Source: an uncultured Dialister sp.
GTDB lineage: Bacteria; Bacillota; Negativicutes; Veillonellales; Dialisteraceae
Reading direction: 5' to 3'
DNA length: 36,905 nucleotides
Assembly: GCA_900314595.1 (NCBI GenBank)
Contig: OMVW01000015.1
Span: forward strand, 1-36,905
Shown: positions 31,684 to 36,905 of the stretch, piece by piece
Numbering within the stretch: the first letter of the stretch is position 1
Layout of the letters: every line of letters begins with the position of its first letter
Notes under the pieces: generated by a model
Databases searched by the model: none
Seen by the model: only the letters and a program-made list of their open reading frames with translations
What the model was told of the DNA's origin: nothing
Translations under genes and position numbers: made by a program

Positions 31684-32375
31684 CATTTCTGCCCGTAGTA
31701 GGCATTGGGTCCGTGTTTCCGTTCGTAATGTTTATCAAGGATGTATTGGGGAAGGCGTGCTTCCGGATTGAGGAGAGAGGTGTAGAGGGCCATGCGGGCC
31801 ACTTCTTCGAGGACTACCGCGTGGTATACGGCTTCGTCTGCATTTTTTCCCCAGGTGAAGGGGCCGTGGCCTCCGGTGAGGATGGCGGGCACTTCGAGGG
31901 AATCTTTCCCGGAAGCTTTCACTGTTTCCACGATGACTTTCCCCGTATTTTCTTCATACCCCTTTTCTACTTCTTCAGCGGTGAGCATTCTCGTCACAGG
32001 GACGGGTCCGTGAAAATAGTCGGCGTGGGTGGTACCGAGGGCGGGTATGGGCTGTCCGGCCTGGGCAAAGGCAGCGGCGGAGGTGGAATGGGTGTGGACG
32101 ATGCCTCCTATTTCCGGGAAGGCTTTGTACAGCACGAGGTGTGTGGGCGTATCCGAGGAGGGGCGGAGCGTCCCTTCCACGATACGTCCGGAAAGGTCCA
32201 TCACCACCATATCTTCCGGTTTCATCGTATCGTATTCCACGCCGGATGGTTTGATGACGATGAGTCCTGTTTCCGTATCCCTGGCGCTCACATTTCCCCA
32301 GGTGTAGATGACCACATTCCGGGCCTTCAGTTCTTTATTGGCCCGGCAGACTGTTTCTTTCAGCGCTTCCAGCAT
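31683..32375 (-). CDS. araD: L-ribulose-5-phosphate 4-epimerase-like aldolase
   Basis: 230 aa, class II aldolase/AraD family, the usual length of AraD. Motifs: YTWGNVSARD, KPSGVEY, DTPTHLVLYKAFPEIGGIVHTHS with the zinc His-x-His, GTTHADYFHG, TGGHGPFTWG with the third zinc His. AraD epimerises L-ribulose-5-phosphate to D-xylulose-5-phosphate; related enzymes (UlaF, SgbE) use the same sugar from ascorbate or gulonate. The start ATG at 32375 overlaps the TGA of the upstream ATPase gene (TGATG), so the earlier in-frame start at 32405 is rejected. Being translationally coupled to an importer suggests that the importer brings in a sugar or sugar phosphate feeding this step. Confidence 0.9.
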   Translation of the reverse strand: MLEALKETVCRANKELKARNVVIYTWGNVSARDTETGLIVIKPSGVEYDTMKPEDMVVMDLSGRIVEGTLRPSSDTPTHLVLYKAFPEIGGIVHTHSTSAAAFAQAGQPIPALGTTHADYFHGPVPVTRMLTAEEVEKGYEENTGKVIVETVKASGKDSLEVPAILTGGHGPFTWGKNADEAVYHAVVLEEVARMALYTSLLNPEARLPQYILDKHYERKHGPNAYYGQK

Positions 32376-33436
32376 CAGTCTTTTTTGTCCTCGTCGATGA
32401 CCCATGCTTTTTCCGGAGCGAAGCGGATGAAGCTTTCTCCTTCATAAATGGTTCGGCCGGGGTCAAACATGTCGCAGATCCATTCTTTGCCCAGCTGATC
32501 TTTGGCAAAGTAGCGTACTTTTTCGCCGAGGAACATGGTATTCGTAATGGTCACGGGTACGTTGACCGCTCCGTCTTTCTTATCTTTTCCGATGGTCACG
32601 CATTCGGGGCGGATGGATGCGCAGTATTTCGCACCAATTTCGATGGAGCGGGTGGCTTTGATGGAAATATTTCCATACTTTACCGTATCTTCAGCGGCCC
32701 CTTCTACGGAGATGAGGTTGGTGGTGCCGATGAAGTCTGCCACGAAGGGGGTCTTCGGTTCGAAATAAATTTCCTGGGGCGTACCTACCTGATGGATGAA
32801 CCCGTCTTTGAGGACTACGATTTTATCGGACATGGAGAGGGCTTCGGACTGGTCGTGGGTGACGTAGATAGTGGAAAGGTTCATTTCCCTCTGGATGCTT
32901 CGGAGTTCTACGCGCACCGTTTCGCGGAGTTTCGCATCCAGGTTGGACAGCGGTTCATCGAGGAGAAGGATTTCCGGGTCCATCACCAGGGCACGGGCTA
33001 CAGCTACACGCTGCTGCTGACCGCCGGAGAGCTGGTTGGGGAAACGTTTTTCCATGCCTGTGAGCTGCATGAGTTCCAGTGCCTGGGCTACTTTTTTCTG
33101 TATTTCATCTTTGCCTCTCTTCTTCACCGTCAGACCGTAGGCAATATTGTCGAAAACGTTCATATGGGGGAAGAGTGCGTATTCCTGGAATACCATGGCT
33201 GTATTTCTGTTGTAGGGAGGAATGCGTTCGATGCGCCGGCCGTTCAGGAGGATTTCCCCTTCGTCCGGTTCATAGAAGCCGGCCACCATGCGAAGGAGTG
33301 TCGTCTTCCCGCAGCCGGAGGGTCCCAGGAAGGTGACGAAGTGGCCTTTTTCAATGGTCAGGTCTACGTCATGAATGACGTGGTTGCTGCCGAAATATTT
33401 ATTGATGCCTTTCAGTTGTAAAACGATATCGCTCAT
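32375..33436 (-). CDS. ABC importer ATPase (AfuC/FbpC/PotA-like)
   Basis: 353 aa. Walker A GPSGCGKTT, Q-loop VFQEYALFPHM, signature LSGGQQQRVAVARA, Walker B ILLLDEPLSNLD, VTHDQ switch. C-terminal TOBE-like domain (about 240-353) including ASIRPECVTIG. GAGGTGG-type ribosome site. Overlaps araD by one base. Confidence 0.9.
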   Translation of the reverse strand: MSDIVLQLKGINKYFGSNHVIHDVDLTIEKGHFVTFLGPSGCGKTTLLRMVAGFYEPDEGEILLNGRRIERIPPYNRNTAMVFQEYALFPHMNVFDNIAYGLTVKKRGKDEIQKKVAQALELMQLTGMEKRFPNQLSGGQQQRVAVARALVMDPEILLLDEPLSNLDAKLRETVRVELRSIQREMNLSTIYVTHDQSEALSMSDKIVVLKDGFIHQVGTPQEIYFEPKTPFVADFIGTTNLISVEGAAEDTVKYGNISIKATRSIEIGAKYCASIRPECVTIGKDKKDGAVNVPVTITNTMFLGEKVRYFAKDQLGKEWICDMFDPGRTIYEGESFIRFAPEKAWVIDEDKKD

Positions 33437-33454
33437 ATTTATCCACCTCTTGCA

Positions 33455-35116
33455 TTACAGGTCAAAGATATTGATCTTATCCCGGAGAATCAGTTTCACT
33501 ACGCCGAAGGTGACGTAGATTGTCAGCATCAGGCCTACGGCCGTAGCGCTGGCTGTCGGCAGGAATCCCTGGTTCGCCAGACTCATGATATTGATGGAAG
33601 CCAGGTTCCATTCTGGGGATACCAGGAAGATGACCGTACTCAATGTGTTCATGGAACGCATGAAGGAATAAACGAAGCTGACAGACAGGGAATTCTTCAG
33701 CATGGGCAGTACGATCCGCCGGAAGGTGGTGAAGCTGTTGGCGCCCAGGTTCGTGGATGCCTGTTCCAGAGAAGCTTCGATCTGCTTCAGCCCTGCCACT
33801 GCCTGGCGATAGCCTACCGGCAGCTGGCGGAGGGTCATACCGATGATGATGATAGCCAGGGTCCCGGTAAAGGAGAAAGGTTCCTGGTTGAATGCAAGGA
33901 TGAGGGCCAGGCCGATAAAGGTACCCGGCAGAGATACAGGGAGCATAGCCAGGAAATCCATGACTGTGCGTCCCGGGAATTTCTTACGGATGGTCAGGAA
34001 GGCAAGGGCGATACCAAAGACCGTAGTCACTGCTGCAGTCACCATGGAAGCCACCCAGCTGTGGGCCATGACGTTCGAATGGACTACCCCTTCTTTGAAA
34101 TACTGAAAGGTCAATGTATAATCGGCGCCGAAGGAAACGGTAAATGCATAGAGCACCACTACGCCTATAATCATAATGATAGCCAGGCAGAGGAGGCAGC
34201 AGAATGCAAAGAGCATCCACTTGGCCAGGGGACCGGCGGTGACCCGTGTGAGTCCCGCTACCGGCTTACCGGTGACCGTAACGTAGGAATTTTTCTCCAG
34301 ATAATACCGCTGCACGAAGAAGACGATGAGCGTCGGAATGACAAGGAATACGGAGAATACGGCGCCCATGGGCATATTCCATTCGCCGGTAACCTGGGTA
34401 TAGGCTTCGGTAGCCAGCACATGGTAGTTGCCGCCGACCAGCATCGGGTTACCGAAGTCGGCCAGGGAGTTGATGGCTACCAGAAGGAAAGCACTGGCGA
34501 CCCCAGGAGTAGCCAGCTTCAGGGTGACCGTGCGGAAGAGGTACCATCCTTTAGCGCCCAGGTTCTGGGCTGCCAGCTCCAGATTCGGGCTGATGCTCTT
34601 CAGGACCCCGGAAATCGTGATGTATGCCAGTGGGAAGAAAGCCACCGTCTGGGCTACCCACAGGCCGATAGGCCCGTACAGGTCAAGCTTCAGATGGAGC
34701 AGGTGCCAGGTAATGAATCCGCGCCGGCCGAAAAGCATGATGAATGCCAGGCCGGTGACCACGGAAGGAGCCATGGTCGGCAGGAGGGCCACCACCTGGA
34801 AAATCCTCTTGCAGGGGATATCCGTATAATTGATGGCATAAGCGAAAAGGAAACCGAAAACAATGGCCGTGGTCGTCGCCACCAGGGAAGAAATAATCGT
34901 ATGGCTGAAGACCTCGAAAAAGAGAGCACTGGAGACAGCCGTCTTCCAGTCCCCTGCCGACGGTACCAGCAGGATCTTCACAAAAGGATAAATGATGAAA
35001 AACGCAAAGAGCAGAAATACCACCGTAATGCTGATGAGAAGCGGCGGCTCCCGGAGGAGCACCTTCATTTCCGCTGACCAGCCTTTATGCTCGTGGCCCG
35101 TATCTTTTTCTTTCAT
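33455..35116 (-). CDS. ABC importer fused permease (AfuB/FbpB-like)
   Basis: 553 aa, about twelve membrane helices: two binding-protein-dependent permease halves in one chain, as in AfuB and FbpB. Two EAA-type loops: ELAAQNLGAKGWYLFRTVTL and ASLEQASTNLGANSFTTFRR. The start has GAGGTGAG upstream. It lies 18 bases before the ATPase gene and 73 after the binding-protein gene, with an attenuator hairpin in that gap. Confidence 0.9.
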   Translation of the reverse strand: MKEKDTGHEHKGWSAEMKVLLREPPLLISITVVFLLFAFFIIYPFVKILLVPSAGDWKTAVSSALFFEVFSHTIISSLVATTTAIVFGFLFAYAINYTDIPCKRIFQVVALLPTMAPSVVTGLAFIMLFGRRGFITWHLLHLKLDLYGPIGLWVAQTVAFFPLAYITISGVLKSISPNLELAAQNLGAKGWYLFRTVTLKLATPGVASAFLLVAINSLADFGNPMLVGGNYHVLATEAYTQVTGEWNMPMGAVFSVFLVIPTLIVFFVQRYYLEKNSYVTVTGKPVAGLTRVTAGPLAKWMLFAFCCLLCLAIIMIIGVVVLYAFTVSFGADYTLTFQYFKEGVVHSNVMAHSWVASMVTAAVTTVFGIALAFLTIRKKFPGRTVMDFLAMLPVSLPGTFIGLALILAFNQEPFSFTGTLAIIIIGMTLRQLPVGYRQAVAGLKQIEASLEQASTNLGANSFTTFRRIVLPMLKNSLSVSFVYSFMRSMNTLSTVIFLVSPEWNLASINIMSLANQGFLPTASATAVGLMLTIYVTFGVVKLILRDKINIFDL

Positions 35117-35137
35117 GGCTCACCTCATGAAATTTCG

Positions 35138-35171
35138 AAAAAAAGTTACCTCCACCATCGGCGGAGGTAAC
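35138..35171 (-). terminator. Attenuating terminator after the AfuA-like gene
   Basis: On the minus strand GTTACCTCC/GGAGGTAAC, loop, then a run of seven T. It follows the binding-protein gene and precedes the permease, so read-through must be partial. Confidence 0.85.
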
Positions 35172-35189
35172 AATGGAATCAAGACTACC

Positions 35190-36239
35190 TTAGTCAGCGA
35201 AGAACTTGTCGCAGTTAGCCTGCTTGTCAGCGCCGGCCTTAGCCATATCGTAAGCCTTGTACAGCGGGAGTTCCTTCAGCGGCTTCTGGCCTTTCGGCGG
35301 AGCTACATCCGGGTTGCAGGATACGCCATTGGTGCTCTTTACCATGATTTCTCCGGCCTTCTTGGTCAGGCAGAAATCAATGAATGCTTTCGCCACATTG
35401 TCATTGGCATGATTCTTGATCTTGGAAACAGGGCACAGCGTCCATCCTGCGTCATTATAAATGGTGCTGACCAGCTTCTGTCCCTTCTGGGAAACGAGCA
35501 TCTGGTCGGAAATGAAGTTCAAGGTGATCAGGTATTCGCCAGCGCCTACCTTCTGTCCCGGAGTGAAGCCGGACGGAGTGTACTGAGCTACCTGGCCCTT
35601 CAGAGCTTTCAGGTAAGGCCATGCCTTGTCATCGCCCTGAGACTGGATGACGGAGCTGATGAAAGTGAGACCGGTACCGGACTTACGCGGATCCGGCATA
35701 ATGATTTCACCCTTGAATTCCGGTTTCAGGAGGTCGTCCAGAGTCAGCGGAGGTTTCACGCCCTTCGGTTCGAATTCTTCCTTGAAACGTTTTTCATTGT
35801 AGCCGATAGCCATGACTTCCAGGTACGTGCCATACCAGTAACCATTCTTATCCTGGTATTCCGGGGAAATCATCTTTGCATTCGGGGACTTGTAAGCTTC
35901 GGTCAGACCTTCGGTCTTTGCCTTTTCATGAGCATCGGTGGTACCGCCCAGCCAGATATCTGCCTTCGGAGCATCTTTTTCTGCCTGGATACGGGCCAGC
36001 GCTTCACCGGTTGGGAGACGGATAAAGCTTACATCCGCACCGGTTTCCTTCTTGAATTCATCAGCCAGATCTTTTGCCGTATCTTCATGGAAAGATACGT
36101 ACATAACCAGCTTTGCACCCTTCAAATTCTGTCCACTTGCTGCCTGCTGTTTGGCCTTATCGCCACCACCGCCGCCGCAGCCTGCTGCCAATAAAGTCAT
36201 GCCAGCCAGCACACAAGCCGCCAGAGCCTTCCATTTCAT
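35190..36239 (-). CDS. ABC importer substrate-binding lipoprotein (AfuA/FbpA-like)
   Basis: 349 aa. Lipoprotein signal with lipobox LLAAGC (Cys near residue 21). The body is a type II periplasmic-binding fold of the iron/phosphonate/sugar-phosphate group: KLVMYVSFHEDTAKDLADEF, APKADIWLGGTTDAHEKAK, MPDPRKSGTGLTF. FbpA relatives bind ferric iron, whereas AfuA binds hexose and other sugar phosphates; the araD at the operon end favours a sugar-phosphate ligand, but this is inference. The start has AAAGGAG upstream. Confidence 0.88.
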   Translation of the reverse strand: MKWKALAACVLAGMTLLAAGCGGGGGDKAKQQAASGQNLKGAKLVMYVSFHEDTAKDLADEFKKETGADVSFIRLPTGEALARIQAEKDAPKADIWLGGTTDAHEKAKTEGLTEAYKSPNAKMISPEYQDKNGYWYGTYLEVMAIGYNEKRFKEEFEPKGVKPPLTLDDLLKPEFKGEIIMPDPRKSGTGLTFISSVIQSQGDDKAWPYLKALKGQVAQYTPSGFTPGQKVGAGEYLITLNFISDQMLVSQKGQKLVSTIYNDAGWTLCPVSKIKNHANDNVAKAFIDFCLTKKAGEIMVKSTNGVSCNPDVAPPKGQKPLKELPLYKAYDMAKAGADKQANCDKFFAD

Positions 36240-36299
36240 ACCTCTACATCTCCTTTACATTAATTTTACGAAACGGATTACCTGAATCAATTGTAGCAT

Positions 36300-36328
36300 A
36301 TTATAGATTTTTAGTATATAATCGTAAA
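36300..36328 (-). promoter_or_regulatory. Promoter of ABC operon 2
   Basis: Minus strand TTTACG-N17-TATAAT. A 12-bp palindrome TTTACATGTAAA is further upstream at 36389-36400 and could be an activator site. Confidence 0.8.
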
Positions 36329-36388
36329 AAATCTTGATAAACTGGTATATACCACCCATTGATTTATCCATTTTTCTCATACATAAAA

Positions 36389-36400
36389 TTTACATGTAAA
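36389..36400. promoter_or_regulatory. Palindrome upstream of ABC operon 2
   Basis: TTTACATGTAAA, perfect 12-bp dyad about 60 bases upstream of the -35. Possible regulator site; no matching regulator is identified. Confidence 0.4.
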
Positions 36401-36905
36401 ATTTTTCGTATATAAAAAGTAACGATTTTGTAAATGATTTACGCAATTATTACAATAAAAGCAATGGAAATAATCCTTTCCCCTGCAGAAAACAGAGGCC
36501 ATCCGGTCATTCATCGAATGAAAAAGTATACACATGAAGTGAAAGAAGAAATAAGTATACCGGAAGCCGCTCATCCACGGCTCGCAATGAAATTCCGGCC
36601 GGGATAGACGGAAAAGCAGAGAAAAGGGGATGGGGATGGTTTCCTGCGGAAACCGATCTTTTATAATGCGCTACGCGCACGGGCCTCTGGCCATAAAAAA
36701 GTGGTAAGTGCGAAGTGATAAGTGGTAAGTGAAGGTGGCGGCCTGATAGCCGCAGATTTTTTATGGGGGATTTGCACAGGCGGAATGAAAATCCCGTACA
36801 AGTCGAAATGTTCAAGGCTCCCCAGGCTTACTATAAAACCATTATCCCGAAAAACCCAAAAAAGGGCGCACTTACCCCAGGGTCCATTTTTTAGCTTTTT
36901 TCAGT
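36401..36905 (-). repeat. Terminal spacer with inverted composite repeat
   Basis: 36401-36600 is AT-rich with nothing recognised. About 36640-36770 read on the minus strand is the composite found at 6089-6215: CCCCCATAAAAAATCTG, GCGGC/GCCGC hairpin, CACCTTC, CACTTAC heptamers, GGCCAGAGGCCCGTGCGCG and the GGTTTCC/GGAAACC hairpin. No gene to the window end. Confidence 0.75.

Noticed and set aside
35130..35171. A third ATPase-type palindrome, from similarity of TAACTTTTTTTCG to cassette 2 arms
   Set aside because: Explained fully as a hairpin terminator after the binding-protein gene; no mirror copy and no ATPase nearby.
1..36905. tRNA, rRNA, transposase, integrase or prophage genes
   Set aside because: Looked for typical motifs and conserved protein signatures; none seen in this window.

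Overview
The window looks like chromosomal DNA of an anaerobic, medium-GC Firmicute. The gene set (a highly codon-adapted LarA-type lactate racemase, an AmmeMemoRadiSam locus, an AfuABC-like transporter, lipoprotein substrate-binding proteins, consensus sigma-70/A promoters and AGGAGG-type ribosome sites) fits a Negativicutes member of the Veillonellaceae/Dialister kind. That placement is inference from gene style, not a database match. No rRNA, tRNA, prophage, transposase or CRISPR array was seen.

Layout. 1-5.7 kb: a LUD-domain protein, a macro-domain protein with a C-terminal HTH-like domain (minus), an AAA/DUF4143 ATPase bracketed by two copies of one palindrome, and an exported phytase-like esterase (minus). 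5.7-12.5 kb: an EamA transporter (minus) and a TetR regulator (plus) diverging across a 62-bp tandem repeat array, then an AmmB-AmmA fusion and the AmmS radical SAM enzyme, separated by a second and longer 62-bp array, then a small cupin. 12.8-19.2 kb: LarA family protein, CorA-like transporter, pyroglutamyl peptidase, class I aminotransferase (minus) and sugar O-acetyltransferase. 19.7-24.1 kb: an unknown 208-aa protein, a Crp/Fnr regulator, a double cupin and Maf (all minus), then RidA. 24.5-29.5 kb: a five-gene operon for a Ugp/Msm-type carbohydrate or glycerol-phosphate ABC importer ending in a TIM-barrel isomerase-like gene. 30.3-31.5 kb: a second AAA/DUF4143 ATPase with its own flanking palindrome. 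31.7-36.2 kb (minus): an AfuABC/FbpABC-like importer operon ending in an overlapping araD.

The genes are mostly ordinary; the spacers are not. Three kinds of structure stand out. (1) Two diverged paralogous AAA ATPases are each bracketed, just upstream and just after the stop codon, by gene-specific palindromes that share an AAAAAAGT/ACTTTTTT core. (2) Two arrays of a 62-bp unit (7 and 12 units) lie in opposite orientations, each reading into the ribosome site of an unrelated gene, and each is preceded by the same heptamer tract and GAATTC block: a composite leader element found twice. (3) Almost every spacer carries mosaics of degenerate heptamer repeats, a recurring CCCATAAA-hairpin-CACCTTC module whose stem sequence changes but stays paired, and a GC-rich GGCCGGGAATAC module. 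Together these are the best candidates for an undescribed system.

Regulation that can be read directly includes two TAATCATGATTA operators bracketing the tetR promoter (with a third core site over the unknown 208-aa gene's start region), a 17-bp palindrome inside the promoter of the first ABC operon, and a hairpin directly after each substrate-binding protein gene that probably makes that gene the most abundant product of its operon.
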